NCBI GenBank assembly: GCA_947493215.1
Contig: CANLQE010000004.1
Span: 186,001 to 250,000, forward strand
DNA: 64,000 nt
DNA from: an uncultured Sphingomonadaceae bacterium
GTDB taxonomy: Bacteria > Pseudomonadota > Alphaproteobacteria > Sphingomonadales > Sphingomonadaceae
Direction: 5' to 3'
Below, one piece after another: positions 18,269 through 29,602 of this stretch. Below the pieces are notes generated by a model. That model was not told the DNA's origin. It ran no database searches and saw nothing but the letters and a program-made list of their open reading frames with translations. A program made the position numbers and the translations under genes. Numbering within the stretch: the first letter of the stretch is position 1; the number at the start of each line of letters is the position of its first letter.

Positions 18269-19427
18269 TGCGTTTCCCAAAAATTGCTGCGTGACAAGTG
18301 CTAGCATAACGGTCCGTCATGCCCGCCATGAAATCGGCAATATGCCGGATGCGGTCAGGCTCTTCCGATGGCAGTGTTGCCGCCCAACTTTCGGGCATCA
18401 ACTCCGGTTTATCGCGATAGGCTTTGACCAAATCAGCAACGACAATCCGCGCCTCGTCGGCCGCTTCCATTTGCTCGGGATGATTATAAAGATTGGTATA
18501 CATAAATTTTTTCAGCGTCCGTTCTTTCCCAGCCATATCGTCGGAAAAACCGCCAATCATCAGGCCTGCGCTGCGCACATCATCCGCCGTTTCCACGCCG
18601 GTATCCTGGATCCGCTTTACCGTGGTTTCAATGACATTATTGACCATCACCCCAATTTGATCGCGGATCAATTCCGGGATCAGACGGTCTCGTTCAATGT
18701 CCGGGAAGCGGGTGCATATATCGACCCAGCGTTCCGCGACAAAGGGCAGTGTCAGCAGCTGGTCAATGCTCAGCAGCCCTGCCCTGATACCGTCATCAAT
18801 ATCGTGATTATCATAGGCAATATCATCCGCCACTGCCGCAATCTGGGCTTCAAGAGACGGCCAGCGCCCCAAATCAAGGTCCATCGGCGCATTGGCTTCG
18901 GCCAAAGCCCATGTCGGCTCGGAAACCGGTCCATTATGCTTCGCCAGCCCCTCTAACATTTCCCATGTCAGGTTTAGTCCATCCCAGCGTGGATAGGGCC
19001 GTTCTAATTTGGTCAGTGTCCGGATTGTTTGTGCATTATGGTCAAAACCGCCAAAATCGGCGAGTCCTTCTTCCAATGCATCTTCTCCGGCATGGCCAAA
19101 AGGCGGATGACCAATGTCATGGGCTAGACACAAAGCCTCGGTCAGATCTTCGTTGAGCCCTAGCGACCGGGCAATCGTCCGGCCGATTTGTGCTACTTCC
19201 AGACTATGGGTGAGACGTACTCTAAAATGATCGCCATCGGGCGATACAAAAACCTGCGTTTTATGGCGCAGGCGGCGGAAAGATATCGAGTGGATGATCC
19301 GGTCGCGGTCACGTTGAAAATCATCGCGCGGCCCCCGAACACTGCCGCCATTTTCCGCGCGTCCTTCGTCATGGAGCCGCCCACGGCTTGCGCGCGGGTC
19401 GCTGGCATAGCGGGCCATCTCCGCCAT
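18261..19427 (-). CDS. dgt: dGTP triphosphohydrolase-like HD protein
   Basis: Cytosolic HD-domain phosphohydrolase of 388 residues, expected to convert dGTP (or other dNTPs) to the nucleoside and triphosphate. Metal-site motifs: HSLEV (first His), [17 protein letters not shown] with the HD pair, and [13 protein letters not shown] further on. The [12 protein letters not shown] segment near the N-terminus is typical of the dgt type 2 subgroup common in alphaproteobacteria. Its ATG overlaps the stop of the TPR-SPOR gene by one base, so the two are coupled. Confidence 0.88.
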   Translation of the reverse strand: MAEMARYASDPRASRGRLHDEGRAENGGSVRGPRDDFQRDRDRIIHSISFRRLRHKTQVFVSPDGDHFRVRLTHSLEVAQIGRTIARSLGLNEDLTEALCLAHDIGHPPFGHAGEDALEEGLADFGGFDHNAQTIRTLTKLERPYPRWDGLNLTWEMLEGLAKHNGPVSEPTWALAEANAPMDLDLGRWPSLEAQIAAVADDIAYDNHDIDDGIRAGLLSIDQLLTLPFVAERWVDICTRFPDIERDRLIPELIRDQIGVMVNNVIETTVKRIQDTGVETADDVRSAGLMIGGFSDDMAGKERTLKKFMYTNLYNHPEQMEAADEARIVVADLVKAYRDKPELMPESWAATLPSEEPDRIRHIADFMAGMTDRYASTCHAAIFGKRNG

Positions 19428-21226
19428 TAGTTCAGCTTGTTCACTTCCGTGCCATTCGCACTGACCCAGGCAAAGCCGTCCCCACCATCCTTGCGAAAGC
19501 CAGCCTCAAATTTTTTCGCGCTATCGAAATTATCAAAAGGCCCGACCACTAACCGCTTTGTTTTCCCCCAAGGCGAGGTCCAGCCGTTGGTATCAGAAAA
19601 CAAATCCGCATTTTTCTTAGACATCCGGCGATAGTCATATTTGAGCGCCTTGAGATCAGAGCCAGTCGCTATCTGCACCCAATAGCGTTTAGGATGTGCC
19701 GGTGGCTTCGGTTTGGCTTCTTCTTTTTTAACGACCGGCTTCTCGGATACTGGCTTTGGTTTTGCCGGCGTTATCGCGGCCAAATCTACCGGCACGACAG
19801 ATTGTTTTTTCTCTGCGTCCGGAATTGCTATGGAGCCTATTATTGCTGACAGTGGCCGCCTCTGCTCCGTTGCCGGAGCGGCTTCTGACGAGATAATCGG
19901 TGACGGTCCTGATGACCCTGCATCTGCAAGGTCGAAAGTGACCAACTGCACGGGCTGTTTGGATGGTTTCTGTTCAGCCTCCGCCGGTGCTTTGACGCCA
20001 CCGATTTCAACTTTTCTGGTCACAGTTTCGGAAACCAACGGTGGTGCAGCGGCACTGATATTTGCCGCAGATGCTGCAATTTGCTTTTCAGATTTTTTGT
20101 CAGCGCCGCCTACCGCAGTCTCAAACCCGGGCGTTGGAGCCGGTTTTTCGGCATTTTTAGCCCCTTGCGTCACTGGATCATCCGGCCGGCTAACCGAGGG
20201 CTTCACCAATGGCCTTGCACTCTTGGGTACCGGCAGTGAGCGAAGCGCCAACGGCATTTTCCCGTTTGTTGTCGGACGCGCTGTGGTTCGCTTCTTTTTC
20301 TTGTCGCGCGTGCTTGAACCGGGTCGTCGCCGCGGAGAGGTGTCAGGCATCGCTAAAACTTTTGGTTTCTCAACGTCCTGCCCCAATGGCTCACCCATGG
20401 GGATTAATCCCGCGTCCGCGCCATCACCGCCGCGCACAGCATTTTGGGATGCAAAGCGGACAGACGCCACATCGACACCGATATTTTCACTGGCCGGGAA
20501 ATGCCCAAAATGGACGGCCGCAGCCTTTTGCGCTGCTGTTAACTTCGGCATGCGGTCGAAAAACGGCTTGATCGCCTTTGCCATTTGTTTTCGCATGGTC
20601 TGACGCGCAATTTTATTCGCCTCTTTCTCCTGACCGTTCATGGCCAAGATAAAAGCACGGTTGCGCCACGCATCTCGATCGCTCTTTTGCAAAAGCGGAT
20701 TCAATTGCGTTTCCGCGCCCGCAACATCGCCACTAATCCCCAATGAAATCGCATAGCGTTTCAACAACAAATCACTCTGACCATGGTTTAACGCCAGCCT
20801 GTAGTCTTTTTGCGCATCCTCGTTACGTCCGATCAGATCATAAGCCAGGCCGCGATCAACCGCTATGTCCTTGGCAGAAATACCATTGGCGATAGCTTCA
20901 TCAAAATAGCGGATCGCGCCAAAGGGATTTTGTTCGAGTAACAAAGCCCGCGCCAGCCCGGCTTTCACACGACCACTGCGCGGATATATCTCGTCCGCCT
21001 TTGCTAGAAAGCCGATCGCAGCGCGCGTATCGCCGAGCGTAAGCGCCGCCAACCCGGCATCAGCAAGAGCCGAAGAATCGTTCGAGTTACGCGCAATACG
21101 CCGCAGCGCATCCTGCAAACCGGAGCTCGCGGATTTAGCGCTGGTTTGCGCCTGAACGGGAATTGCCGACACGGTTAAACCCAGAGGCAAGCTTGCCAAA
21201 AGCAAATATTTTGAAATCGTTTTCAC
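19427..21226 (-). CDS. Exported TPR and SPOR-domain protein
   Basis: Probable periplasmic peptidoglycan-associated protein. Starting at the GTG at 21226 gives a standard signal peptide ([17 protein letters not shown] ... VQAQ); the ATG at 21265 is an alternative that lengthens it by 13 residues. About 200 residues of tetratricopeptide-like repeats follow ([27 protein letters not shown]-type helices), then a long low-complexity linker rich in Pro, Lys, Ala and Ser, and a C-terminal SPOR domain of about 80 residues beginning [18 protein letters not shown] domains bind denuded glycan at the division septum, which fits its place next to ftsZ. Function is inferred. Confidence 0.72.
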   Translation of the reverse strand: MKTISKYLLLASLPLGLTVSAIPVQAQTSAKSASSGLQDALRRIARNSNDSSALADAGLAALTLGDTRAAIGFLAKADEIYPRSGRVKAGLARALLLEQNPFGAIRYFDEAIANGISAKDIAVDRGLAYDLIGRNEDAQKDYRLALNHGQSDLLLKRYAISLGISGDVAGAETQLNPLLQKSDRDAWRNRAFILAMNGQEKEANKIARQTMRKQMAKAIKPFFDRMPKLTAAQKAAAVHFGHFPASENIGVDVASVRFASQNAVRGGDGADAGLIPMGEPLGQDVEKPKVLAMPDTSPRRRPGSSTRDKKKKRTTARPTTNGKMPLALRSLPVPKSARPLVKPSVSRPDDPVTQGAKNAEKPAPTPGFETAVGGADKKSEKQIAASAANISAAAPPLVSETVTRKVEIGGVKAPAEAEQKPSKQPVQLVTFDLADAGSSGPSPIISSEAAPATEQRRPLSAIIGSIAIPDAEKKQSVVPVDLAAITPAKPKPVSEKPVVKKEEAKPKPPAHPKRYWVQIATGSDLKALKYDYRRMSKKNADLFSDTNGWTSPWGKTKRLVVGPFDNFDSAKKFEAGFRKDGGDGFAWVSANGTEVNKLN

Positions 21227-21360
21227 GCTGTTAGTAAACGGAGCTGAACAACCGAAATCAAGCATTATCAAAAATTCCAAGATCAGTTGCCCTTGCCGAA
21301 AGACAAGGGTCCGGACATCGTATAAAATCTATGTCTAGCAACCGATCGATGGCCGCATCC

Positions 21361-22887
21361 TTACTGGTTATTTTGACGATTCAGAAACCTTGGAATGTCG
21401 AGTGGATCACTTGATCCTTCGTCGTCTTCCTCACCATCTTCATCGGCTTTGTTACCGCCGCGAGTGAGGTTAGACATACGCTCAAACAAAGTACCGCCGC
21501 CGCTTGCAACGCGTGGAGCAGGTTCTGCAGATGCAGGTGCATCTTCTGCTGCCGGTTGCATCGTATCACCGCCGAGTACCAATTCATCCTCTTCTGGCTC
21601 ATCGTCCGTCACCATACCAGGTGTCAGGGATGCAAAGGATGGCGCTGCGGCGGCTTCGTCTTCCAGATCATCATCGTCTGAATAAGTTGCCGTTGGCGTT
21701 GGCGCAGCCTCTGGTTCAGGAGTAGGCTCTGACTCAACAACCATTTCCGCTTCCGATGTTTCGAGGCTTTCCGCCATATCGAGAACAGGTTCTTCGTCTT
21801 GCTCTTCGGCTTCCAGTTCCGGTTCTGGTTCCGCTGGTATACTAGCCGCAAAAGATGGCGGCGCCGGGGTTGGATTGCTCATTGCAAATGATGAGCTTGC
21901 CGCTGGTGCGGCCACAGAGCCATCACTATCAATGCCGGTGGCTACGACAGACACGCGAATGCGGCCATCGAGGTTTTCGTTAAACGCGCTGCCCCAGATG
22001 ATATTCGCATCGGGATCAACCAGCTCGCGAATATGGTTTGCTGCTTCATCAACTTCCATCAGACGCATATCTTCACCGCCAGTGATAGATACAATCACGC
22101 CTTTTGCGCCCTGCATCGACACGCCATCGAGCAGCGGATTGGCAATCGCTTTTTCAGCCGCTTCAAGAGCGCGTCCGTCGCCTTCGGCTTCGCCGGTACC
22201 CATCATCGCCTTGCCCATTTCGTGCATTACGGAACGCACGTCCGCAAAATCGAGATTGATCAGGCCGGGCATCACCATCAGATCGGTAATACCGCGCACG
22301 CCTTGTTGCAGCACTTCATCGGCCAGCAAGAAAGCTTCTTTGAAAGTCGTATTAGGGTTAGCAACGAGGAACAGGTTCTGATTGGGGATAATGATCAGAG
22401 TGTCGACGTTCTTCTGCAACTCTTCGATACCGGCATTGGCAGACTTCATCCGCCGCGTGCCTTCAAACGTAAATGGCTTGGTGACAACACCAACCGTCAA
22501 TATGCCTCTGTCGCGTGCCGCTTTGGCAATAACCGGAGCAGCACCTGTACCAGTGCCGCCGCCCATGCCCGCAGCGATAAAGCACATATGCGCGCCATCG
22601 AGTGCCTTCTCGACAAGCTCCAGCGTTTCTTCCGCTGCTGCGCGTCCGACTTCGGGACGTGAGCCAGCACCAAGACCCTGAGTAATCTCTGGTCCAAGCT
22701 GAATACGCTGTTCTGCAGGAGAGCTGTTGAGCGATTGCGCGTCCGTGTTGCTGACGATGAAGTCAACGCCCTCAACCTTTGCCGCAATCATATTTGCGAT
22801 CGCGTTTCCGCCAGCCCCACCGACGCCGATAACCGCGATGCGTGGTTTTAATTCTTCCACTTCAGGTGGGCCAATATTGATACTCAT
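21361..22887 (-). CDS. ftsZ: Cell division GTPase FtsZ
   Basis: Tubulin-like GTPase that forms the division ring. The nucleotide-binding glycine-rich loop is [10 protein letters not shown] at residues 109-118, and the T7 synergy loop NLDFADVRS lies near residue 212. After the two globular domains (to about residue 318) comes an intrinsically disordered, strongly acidic linker of about 175 residues, then the conserved C-terminal peptide IPRFLNRQ that binds FtsA and other partners. The 508-residue length reflects the long linker, normal in alphaproteobacteria. It lies 104 bases after ftsA, the widest gap in the cluster, where an additional promoter is plausible. Confidence 0.97.
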   Translation of the reverse strand: MSINIGPPEVEELKPRIAVIGVGGAGGNAIANMIAAKVEGVDFIVSNTDAQSLNSSPAEQRIQLGPEITQGLGAGSRPEVGRAAAEETLELVEKALDGAHMCFIAAGMGGGTGTGAAPVIAKAARDRGILTVGVVTKPFTFEGTRRMKSANAGIEELQKNVDTLIIIPNQNLFLVANPNTTFKEAFLLADEVLQQGVRGITDLMVMPGLINLDFADVRSVMHEMGKAMMGTGEAEGDGRALEAAEKAIANPLLDGVSMQGAKGVIVSITGGEDMRLMEVDEAANHIRELVDPDANIIWGSAFNENLDGRIRVSVVATGIDSDGSVAAPAASSSFAMSNPTPAPPSFAASIPAEPEPELEAEEQDEEPVLDMAESLETSEAEMVVESEPTPEPEAAPTPTATYSDDDDLEDEAAAAPSFASLTPGMVTDDEPEEDELVLGGDTMQPAAEDAPASAEPAPRVASGGGTLFERMSNLTRGGNKADEDGEEDDEGSSDPLDIPRFLNRQNNQ

Positions 22888-22991
22888 TCTACTGTCTCCC
22901 CAGACATAAATTCTATGTGTAACATTTGGGTAACGCTTTGCACAAATTTGGCGCGGGAATCACCCCAAAAGTTAATTTATTTCGTAAATTC

Positions 22992-24251
22992 TTAAAAATT
23001 CCCCCGGATTGCCGACATCAACCGCCCAATTACCGCAGAACCAGCATATTTCTGGACGTTTTGATGGCTACTGGAAAGCGATCTGAGATCGACGGGTTCT
23101 TTCGCCGCATAAAGCGCGAGACCAGCCAGTCCGGCAAAGGCGGGGCCGCTGTGGGCATCGGGCAAAGCGGTTAAGCCAGTCGGCCGACCAATCCGTACCG
23201 TTTGCCCCAAAGCGGACTGCGCATAATCCGCAATACCTTTGAGTTCCGCGCCGCCTCCGGTGAGAACAACTTGCCGTCCCACCGGACCGGTAAAGCCCAG
23301 CGTTTTGAGCGTCTGACCAATTTCGCCGATCAGATGATCGAGCCGTTGGCGAATAACGCCGATAAGCTGCGCCTTGGTGATACGCCCTTCTTCATCTGTT
23401 TCCGGTCCCGTTTCGTCCAATTGCAGGTCAATCACATCATGATTATCCCGCGGACTGGTTGTGGCTGACCCATGGAAGCATTTTATCCGCTCGGCCTGCG
23501 CGCGCCGCAAACCAAAGGACGAGGCGATATCATCGGTAACATCCGCTGCGCCATAAGGCAGCGTGGCGAGACCGACCAACATACCGCCAACAAATAGCGA
23601 GACATTGGTTACCTCTGCGCCCAACTCGACCATGGCGACGCCCAGTTCGCGTTCTTCCTTGGAAAGACAGGCGGTACCGGCAGCAATGGGCGAAGCAATG
23701 ATCGACTTCACATTAAGATGCGCGCCGCGCACACTCATGTCGATATTCCGCACGGGCGATGCATCGGCAAGGATTACGTGGATATCGACACCCAGTCGGT
23801 CAGCATGAAGACCCTTGGGCTTTTTAACACCAGCCAAACCGTCAATTGTATAGAGCGCTGGCTGCGCATGCAGGACCATCTTGCCCTGCGGATCAATGCT
23901 GTTGCGTCCTGCTTTTAGCAAATGATCAATATCGTCTTGCTCAATCCGGTGACCGCCAAGCTCAGTCTCAACCGAGGTCAACATGCTGGTCAGGCCGCCA
24001 GCCGAAAAACTCACCCAGACGTCGTCAATATTGGTGCCGGCAATCCGCTCGGCTTGCTCCACCGCATCACGGACATCCAGCTCGGTTCGCTCGGTATCGG
24101 CAATATAGCCGCGCTTCACGCCTTTGCTGGCGCGCTGCCCGGTTCCCAGCACAGTGATATCACCATTGTCCATCCGGCCAGCGATCATCGCTGTAATCTT
24201 GGACGATCCGATATCCAAAGCGGTAAAAATCTTTTCTACCCGTGCTGTCAT
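22992..24251 (-). CDS. ftsA: Cell division protein FtsA
   Basis: Actin-like ATPase that tethers FtsZ to the membrane, 419 residues. Marks: the phosphate-1 loop ALDIGSSKITAMI, the 1C-subdomain region AEVTNVSLFVGGMLVG, the second nucleotide loop VVLTGGGAELKGI, and a C-terminal amphipathic helix VIGRLMSAIRGNF that should anchor to the membrane. Located between ftsQ (60-base gap) and ftsZ, its usual place. Confidence 0.96.
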   Translation of the reverse strand: MTARVEKIFTALDIGSSKITAMIAGRMDNGDITVLGTGQRASKGVKRGYIADTERTELDVRDAVEQAERIAGTNIDDVWVSFSAGGLTSMLTSVETELGGHRIEQDDIDHLLKAGRNSIDPQGKMVLHAQPALYTIDGLAGVKKPKGLHADRLGVDIHVILADASPVRNIDMSVRGAHLNVKSIIASPIAAGTACLSKEERELGVAMVELGAEVTNVSLFVGGMLVGLATLPYGAADVTDDIASSFGLRRAQAERIKCFHGSATTSPRDNHDVIDLQLDETGPETDEEGRITKAQLIGVIRQRLDHLIGEIGQTLKTLGFTGPVGRQVVLTGGGAELKGIADYAQSALGQTVRIGRPTGLTALPDAHSGPAFAGLAGLALYAAKEPVDLRSLSSSHQNVQKYAGSAVIGRLMSAIRGNF

Positions 24252-24311
24252 TTACCTATTCCCTTATGTCCTTCTTGCTGCCTCATGGTGCCCCCAATCG
24301 ATAGCGTATGT

Positions 24312-25199
24312 TTAACTCTCTGGTGCTGGTGATGTTTCAACCTTAGGTGGCATCCGCAAATAAGCACGCTCTGAATCGCGCAAATCAAAATGAACTACGC
24401 CACGGCCGAGTAAACGGTTGACCCCGTCCATCCGCGCAAAGTTCAGCAGTGCCGCTGCGGCTGTCTCTTCCCCTTCCGGCAAGGCCAGCGTTTCGCCGCT
24501 GTCAAATTCCAGATTCCATCGCCGGTTACCGATCCAGGTTGCGCCGGTGACCATCGGGCTAAGCGCTGGTGCAACGTTGAGCAATTTGGTGAGCTCCGGT
24601 ACGCGTTCATTGGCTTTCTTGCCGACAATGACGGGGAGGTCAGGAATTTCTTCCTTCTGAATTTGTTGCAGCGGATATCCGGTGCTATCGATCAACGATA
24701 ATTTGCCATCGCGTTGCCATACTGCCGCCGGTTCGCGTTCGATAATCTCGACCACCAATGTGTCCGGCAAACGCCGTGAAATCCGCGCGTCCTTTATCCA
24801 GCCATTGCCCATCAAATCGTCTCGCACCTGATCAATATCGACCAGCATCATAGAACGATCTTTTTGGGCCAGCGTGATCTCATAGACTTTCAGTTCGTCA
24901 ATCCGGTTGACGCCGGTGACTTCCACCCGTTTCACTTCAAAACCTGCAGCACCAACTGTCGTTGCAATCTGGCTGCTAACCCGCTCGGTAATGCCGGTAT
25001 AATGCGCGACACTATAAGCGCCCAGCACAAACACGCCGACTAAGCCCCAAGTCAGGCCCTTTTGTATCTGCGCCTCAGTAACCGGCATAGCGCGCAGGAT
25101 TTTGTCGAAAACGGAGACCTGACGCACCTTGCTCTTGTTCACCTTGCGCGGCTTGCCTTTGGATTTTTTGTTCGTTCGTCTGACCGATGCTGATGTCAT
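24312..25199 (-). CDS. ftsQ: Cell division protein FtsQ
   Basis: Bitopic division protein of 295 residues that links early and late divisome parts. A basic cytosolic N-terminus of about 40 residues (RRTNKKSKGKPRK) precedes one membrane helix near residues 50-68, then a periplasmic POTRA domain (GFEVKRVEVTGVNRIDELKVYE) and the beta domain (KLSLIDSTGYPLQ, LLGRGVVHFDLRDSERAYLR). It overlaps ddl by four bases. Length is typical. Confidence 0.94.
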   Translation of the reverse strand: MTSASVRRTNKKSKGKPRKVNKSKVRQVSVFDKILRAMPVTEAQIQKGLTWGLVGVFVLGAYSVAHYTGITERVSSQIATTVGAAGFEVKRVEVTGVNRIDELKVYEITLAQKDRSMMLVDIDQVRDDLMGNGWIKDARISRRLPDTLVVEIIEREPAAVWQRDGKLSLIDSTGYPLQQIQKEEIPDLPVIVGKKANERVPELTKLLNVAPALSPMVTGATWIGNRRWNLEFDSGETLALPEGEETAAAALLNFARMDGVNRLLGRGVVHFDLRDSERAYLRMPPKVETSPAPES

Positions 25200-26116
25200 A
25201 GCGCTTCCCTCACGATCATTTCGACCAGTTCCTCATAGCTTATCCCCATTTGCTTAGCCTGTTCCGGTACAAGGCTGAGCGGTGTCATGCCCGGTTGCGT
25301 ATTGGTTTCCAATACAAACAAGCCGTCCGCTCCCAATTCGTCATCCCAACGGTAATCCGTCCGGGACGTTCCTTTGCAACCCAAAACCTGATGGGCGCGC
25401 AGCGCATAGTCGAGGCAGAGCCTTTCAATCTCCGCCGGGATATCCGCCGGGCAGACATGCTCTGTCAGGCCTTCAGTATATTTAGCGTCATAGTCATAGA
25501 AACCGGCTTTGGTTTTCAGCTCAGTCACACAAAGCGCCTTGCCGCCGATCACGGCAGTGGTGAGCTCGCGGCCCTTAATAAAGGGCTCGGCCAGCAACTC
25601 GTCAAATTCCTGCCAAGGGCCGGTTACGTCACGGCCTATGGGATTGCCGTAATTGCCTTGATCCGTAACGATAGCCACACCAACCGATGACCCTTCGTTG
25701 ACCGGTTTCAACACATAAGGCCGAGGCAATGGATCGGCTTCAAAAATCTCTGCGCTTTTGACCATTTTGCCTTCGGGCATTGGAATACCAGCCGGAACCA
25801 GTTGCTGTTTGGTAAGCTCTTTATCGATTGCGATGACCGATGTCGCCAACCCGCTGTGGGTATAGGGGATCTGCATCAAATCGAGCATGCCCTGCACGGT
25901 GCCATCTTCGCCGGGGCAGCCGTGGAGCGCGTTGAACACAACATCGGGCCTAGCCGCATCCAGTACCATCGCAACATTGCGATCCATATCGATCCGGGTG
26001 ACCTGATGGCCGTTTTTCTCAAGCGCGACGGCGATGTCGTTGCCGCTCATAAGAGAGACTTCGCGTTCGGCCGACCATCCGCCCATAAGAACGGCTATGT
26101 GGAGTTTGTCGGTCAT
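25196..26116 (-). CDS. ddlB: D-alanine--D-alanine ligase
   Basis: Cytosolic ATP-grasp ligase of about 306 residues that joins two D-alanines for the peptidoglycan stem. Visible: VLMGGWSAEREVSLMSG at the N-terminus, ALHGCPGEDGTVQGML, the ATP-binding KPVNEGSSVGV, and the metal/ligand region LETNTQPGMTPLSLVPEQA. The ATG at 26116 is preferred over 26146 because it overlaps the murB stop by four bases and directly begins the first strand. A normal member of the dcw cluster. Confidence 0.95.
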   Translation of the reverse strand: MTDKLHIAVLMGGWSAEREVSLMSGNDIAVALEKNGHQVTRIDMDRNVAMVLDAARPDVVFNALHGCPGEDGTVQGMLDLMQIPYTHSGLATSVIAIDKELTKQQLVPAGIPMPEGKMVKSAEIFEADPLPRPYVLKPVNEGSSVGVAIVTDQGNYGNPIGRDVTGPWQEFDELLAEPFIKGRELTTAVIGGKALCVTELKTKAGFYDYDAKYTEGLTEHVCPADIPAEIERLCLDYALRAHQVLGCKGTSRTDYRWDDELGADGLFVLETNTQPGMTPLSLVPEQAKQMGISYEELVEMIVREAL

Positions 26117-27018
26117 GCTTCTTTCCCCACGCGCTGTATCTCCCATTGCAGTTCGACACCGCTATGTTCTTTCACCCGTCGACGGACTTCATCACCCAGG
26201 GCTTCGATATCCGCTGACGTGGCTCCGCCGAGGTTGAGCAAAAAATTACAATGCTTTTCAGAGACCTGCGCTTGCCCCATCTGCAAACCACGACAACCCG
26301 CTTCGTCGACCAGCTGCCATGCCTTATGGCCGTCGGGGTTTTTAAATGTCGAACCGCCTGTCTTGGTGCGTAGCGGTTGGGAGGCCTCGCGCTCGTCCGC
26401 TATGCGTTTCATTTCCGCCGTGATCGCATCTTTGTCGCCGGGTGTCCCGCGCAGCGTTGCCGCAACAACGATAGCGCCTTCCGGTAAGCCCGAATGGCGA
26501 TAGCTATATTCCATATCGTCCAGTGAGAAGGTCTGAAGACTACCATCGCGCAACACAACGTCCGCGCTCACCAATATGTTGCACATCTCCCGGCCATAAG
26601 CGCCCGCATTCATCCGCACCGCGCCGCCGACCGTGCCGGGAATGCCCCGCAGGAATTCGGTTCCAGCCAACGCATTGTCGCGCGCGAAGCTGGCTGCCGA
26701 TATACCGGGAGCGCCGGCGCCGCAGACAATGACTTCAGGATCGTCGCTCTGAAGCGCGATGCCCGCAAAGGCTTTGCCCAAGCGCACAGTCACGCCGCGT
26801 TTGCCGCCATCGCGGATGATCAGGTTGGAACCAAGGCCCAGTGGCCAAACGGTAAGGCCCGCTGGCAGGTCACTGAGAAAATTCTGCAAGTCATTCACGT
26901 CTTTGGGCTCAAATAGCCACTCAGCTGATCCGCCACTTTTGAACCATACGAGCGGTGCCAATGGGGCATCAGCGGTCAGCTTACCGCGCGTTTCGGGGAG
27001 GGTCGCAGCGGCCATCAT
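26113..27018 (-). CDS. murB: UDP-N-acetylenolpyruvoylglucosamine reductase
   Basis: FAD/NADPH enzyme completing UDP-MurNAc synthesis; about 301 residues. The FAD-binding PCMH fold is shown by [15 protein letters not shown] and [21 protein letters not shown], the catalytic serine by the [10 protein letters not shown] segment, and the end by [15 protein letters not shown], which marks a type II MurB lacking the long insert of the E. coli enzyme. The ATG at 27018 overlaps the murC stop by four bases; the upstream frame runs into murC. Confidence 0.95.
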   Translation of the reverse strand: MMAAATLPETRGKLTADAPLAPLVWFKSGGSAEWLFEPKDVNDLQNFLSDLPAGLTVWPLGLGSNLIIRDGGKRGVTVRLGKAFAGIALQSDDPEVIVCGAGAPGISAASFARDNALAGTEFLRGIPGTVGGAVRMNAGAYGREMCNILVSADVVLRDGSLQTFSLDDMEYSYRHSGLPEGAIVVAATLRGTPGDKDAITAEMKRIADEREASQPLRTKTGGSTFKNPDGHKAWQLVDEAGCRGLQMGQAQVSEKHCNFLLNLGGATSADIEALGDEVRRRVKEHSGVELQWEIQRVGKEA

Positions 27019-28421
27019 GAACGAGCAGCCTTGATCCCATCGGCCAAACCAGCGGCCCATTTGGTGATATCGCCCGCGCCTAGACAGACGATCATGTCTT
27101 TATCTTCAGCGACTTCCGCCAGCCGCGCCGTCAAATCCGCTTCATCCTCTACGGTCTCTGCAACACGGTGGCCGCGCCTTCTGAGACCAGCGGCGAGCGC
27201 TTCACTGTCTACGCCGTCAATGGGTTCTTCGCCCGCGACAAACACTGGCGTTACATAGACCATATCGGCATCGTTAAACGCTTGCTGGAAATCTTCCATA
27301 TGATCGCGCAGTCGGGTGAAACGGTGCGGTTGGACTACGGCGATCACGCGGCCTTCTGCGCCTTCACGCGCGGCAGAAAGCACGGCACGAATTTCCACCG
27401 GGTGATGACCATAGTCGTCGATAATTGAAACACCATCGACTTCACCCACTTTGGTGAAGCGGCGTTTGACGCCGCCAAAATGATCAAAACCGCTGGCAAT
27501 CTGCTCGTCGGTCATGCCCATTTCCAGACCAACGGCGACCGCTGCTATCGCGTTTTCGACGTTGTGGCGCCCGGGCATAGGAAGCGTGATGCCTTCTATG
27601 GTGCGTGTCTCACCATCGCGATCGCGCACGACTACGTCAAAGCGATTGCCGCCTGCGATTGGTGTCACATTGACGCCCTTCACATCGGCTTGGGCGGAGA
27701 AACCATAAGTGATCAGCCGCCGGTCACGAATGCGCGGCAGGATCGCCTGCACTTCAGGATGATCGAGGCACAGGATTGCTGCGCCATAAAAGGGCACATT
27801 CTCGATAAACTCAACGAAGCTGTCTTTGATCTTGTCGAAACTGCCATAATGATCAAGATGCTCTGGATCGATGTTAGTGACCACCGCAATCGTGCCATCG
27901 AGGCGCAGGAAGCTGCCATCGCTCTCGTCGGCCTCAACCACCATCCATTCACTGTCGCCGAGCCGGGCGTTGGAACCATAGCTGTTGATGATGCCGCCGT
28001 TGATGACCGTTGGATCAATCCCGCCAGCATCCAACATAGCCGCGACCATCGAGGTGGTGGTCGTCTTGCCATGGGTTCCGGCGATCGCAATCGTGCTTTT
28101 CAGCCGCATCAATTCTGCGAGCATCTCTGCACGCCGGACCAAAGGAATGCGATCTTCGAGGGCTTTTTCGACTTCGGGATTACCGCGCTTCACGGCGGTG
28201 GATGTTACCACAACCGCAGTGCCAACAACATTCTCACCATTTTGGCCGATCATAACCTTAATGCCTTTGGCGCGCAGGCCCTCGACAATATAGCTATCTG
28301 CTATGTCCGAACCCTGCACCTGATAGCCGAGATTGTGCATCACTTCGGCAATGCCCGACATGCCGATGCCGCCGATACCGACAAAGTGGATCGTGCCAAT
28401 ATCGGTGCCGACGCCCTTCAT
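27015..28421 (-). CDS. murC: UDP-N-acetylmuramate--L-alanine ligase
   Basis: First amino-acid-adding Mur ligase, 468 residues, cytosolic. N-terminal UDP-binding loop [16 protein letters not shown], the ATP P-loop [34 protein letters not shown] and the C-terminal [10 protein letters not shown] are all present and in order. It overlaps murG and murB at its two ends by four bases, as in other alphaproteobacterial dcw clusters. Confidence 0.96.
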   Translation of the reverse strand: MKGVGTDIGTIHFVGIGGIGMSGIAEVMHNLGYQVQGSDIADSYIVEGLRAKGIKVMIGQNGENVVGTAVVVTSTAVKRGNPEVEKALEDRIPLVRRAEMLAELMRLKSTIAIAGTHGKTTTTSMVAAMLDAGGIDPTVINGGIINSYGSNARLGDSEWMVVEADESDGSFLRLDGTIAVVTNIDPEHLDHYGSFDKIKDSFVEFIENVPFYGAAILCLDHPEVQAILPRIRDRRLITYGFSAQADVKGVNVTPIAGGNRFDVVVRDRDGETRTIEGITLPMPGRHNVENAIAAVAVGLEMGMTDEQIASGFDHFGGVKRRFTKVGEVDGVSIIDDYGHHPVEIRAVLSAAREGAEGRVIAVVQPHRFTRLRDHMEDFQQAFNDADMVYVTPVFVAGEEPIDGVDSEALAAGLRRRGHRVAETVEDEADLTARLAEVAEDKDMIVCLGAGDITKWAAGLADGIKAARS

Positions 28422-29602
28422 TGTGCGGTTTCTTTCGCCAGCGCTGGACGTTGATTAGGCAAAATTTGTGATTTTTCCTTTTTCACCCTCAACGCCTTTG
28501 ACAACGGCGACGTACCGATGCTCTCGACCAGATCGGCCAGATCGCTAACCGCATCAGGACGGCCACATTTCTTCGCAAAGCGTGCCGCATTTTCCAGCGC
28601 GTCAGGACCAAGTGCCATTTTCTGCATCTGTTTTGCGAGTTCTTTGGCGGTAAATTGCGGCTGCGCAATGGCACGTGCACCGCCCGCAGCGACCATCTCG
28701 CGGACATTTTGTGTCTGATGGTCATCGGTCGCAATGGGCAGCGGTATAAGGATCGCGGGACGACCCGCTGTGGTCAGTTCAGCAATAGTCGAGGCACCTG
28801 CTCGCCCGATCACCAGATGCGACCAACCCAGACGCTCTGGCAGGTCTGGCAAATAGGTCGCTAGTTCAGCGGGAATATCATGTTCAGCATATTTCTCACG
28901 GACCCGTTCAATGTCCTGCTCGCGGCACTGCTGTGTCACCTGCAACCGTCGGCGCAGATGCATCGGTAGTAGGGCAAGGCCATCGGGAACAACATCGGAC
29001 AGGATAGTCGCGCCCTGACTACCGCCGGTTACCAACACGCGGAAAATACCTTCTTCCGTAAGCGGTGGATAGGGTTCTTCGCGCAGAGCGATGACCTCTT
29101 CACGCACCGGATTACCGACGAGATGCACCTTTTCCTTGTGCTTTGGTTTCAGCTTCAGGATATCAGGATAGGATGTCGCAATCGCATTGACCGAGCGAGC
29201 CGCCAGCCGATTGACACGGCCCAGCACAGCATTTTGTTCGTGGATAATTGTCGGGATATTTTTCCGGTTCGCCGCCAACAAAGCCGGAAAAGCCGGATAA
29301 CCACCAAAGCCAATAACCGCAGAGGGCTCGAACGTGTCATAAAGCTGCATCGCCATCTTGCGACCCTTTAGAATCGCACGCGCACCCGATAGCCAACCGC
29401 GCGGGTCTTTCGTGATCCGACCAGCGGGCAAGACATGCACCTGACCATCATCAACCATACCGGGAATTTTTTCGCCCCGCTCGTCGGTTATCAAAGCAAC
29501 GCGGTGACCGCGCTGCACCAGTTCCTTGCCCAGCGCATAGGCCGGAATCATATGGCCGCCCGTGCCTCCGGCAGCGAGGACATAATGTTTCGTAAAACTC
29601 AT
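28418..29602 (-). CDS. murG: MurG lipid II glycosyltransferase
   Basis: Peripheral inner-membrane GT28 enzyme, 394 residues, adding GlcNAc to lipid I. The N-terminal loop [44 protein letters not shown], the LVTGGSQGA loop and the UDP-GlcNAc site [12 protein letters not shown] are intact. It has a C-terminal tail of about 30 polar residues beyond the usual end. Four-base overlaps with ftsW and murC. Confidence 0.96.
   Translation of the reverse strand: MSFTKHYVLAAGGTGGHMIPAYALGKELVQRGHRVALITDERGEKIPGMVDDGQVHVLPAGRITKDPRGWLSGARAILKGRKMAMQLYDTFEPSAVIGFGGYPAFPALLAANRKNIPTIIHEQNAVLGRVNRLAARSVNAIATSYPDILKLKPKHKEKVHLVGNPVREEVIALREEPYPPLTEEGIFRVLVTGGSQGATILSDVVPDGLALLPMHLRRRLQVTQQCREQDIERVREKYAEHDIPAELATYLPDLPERLGWSHLVIGRAGASTIAELTTAGRPAILIPLPIATDDHQTQNVREMVAAGGARAIAQPQFTAKELAKQMQKMALGPDALENAARFAKKCGRPDAVSDLADLVESIGTSPLSKALRVKKEKSQILPNQRPALAKETAQ

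Noticed and set aside
19713-20603. Plus-strand open frame of 296 codons opposite the TPR-SPOR gene
   Set aside because: Ser/Ala/Gly-rich reading of the low-complexity linker on the other strand, with no plausible family.
21290-21309. CCCTTG/CAAGGG hairpin between the TPR-SPOR gene and ftsZ as a terminator
   Set aside because: Only six pairs with an eight-base loop and no T-run in the ftsZ direction, so it is too weak to annotate.
27480-28454. Plus-strand open frame opposite murC
   Set aside because: Shadow of murC; no domain and no start context.
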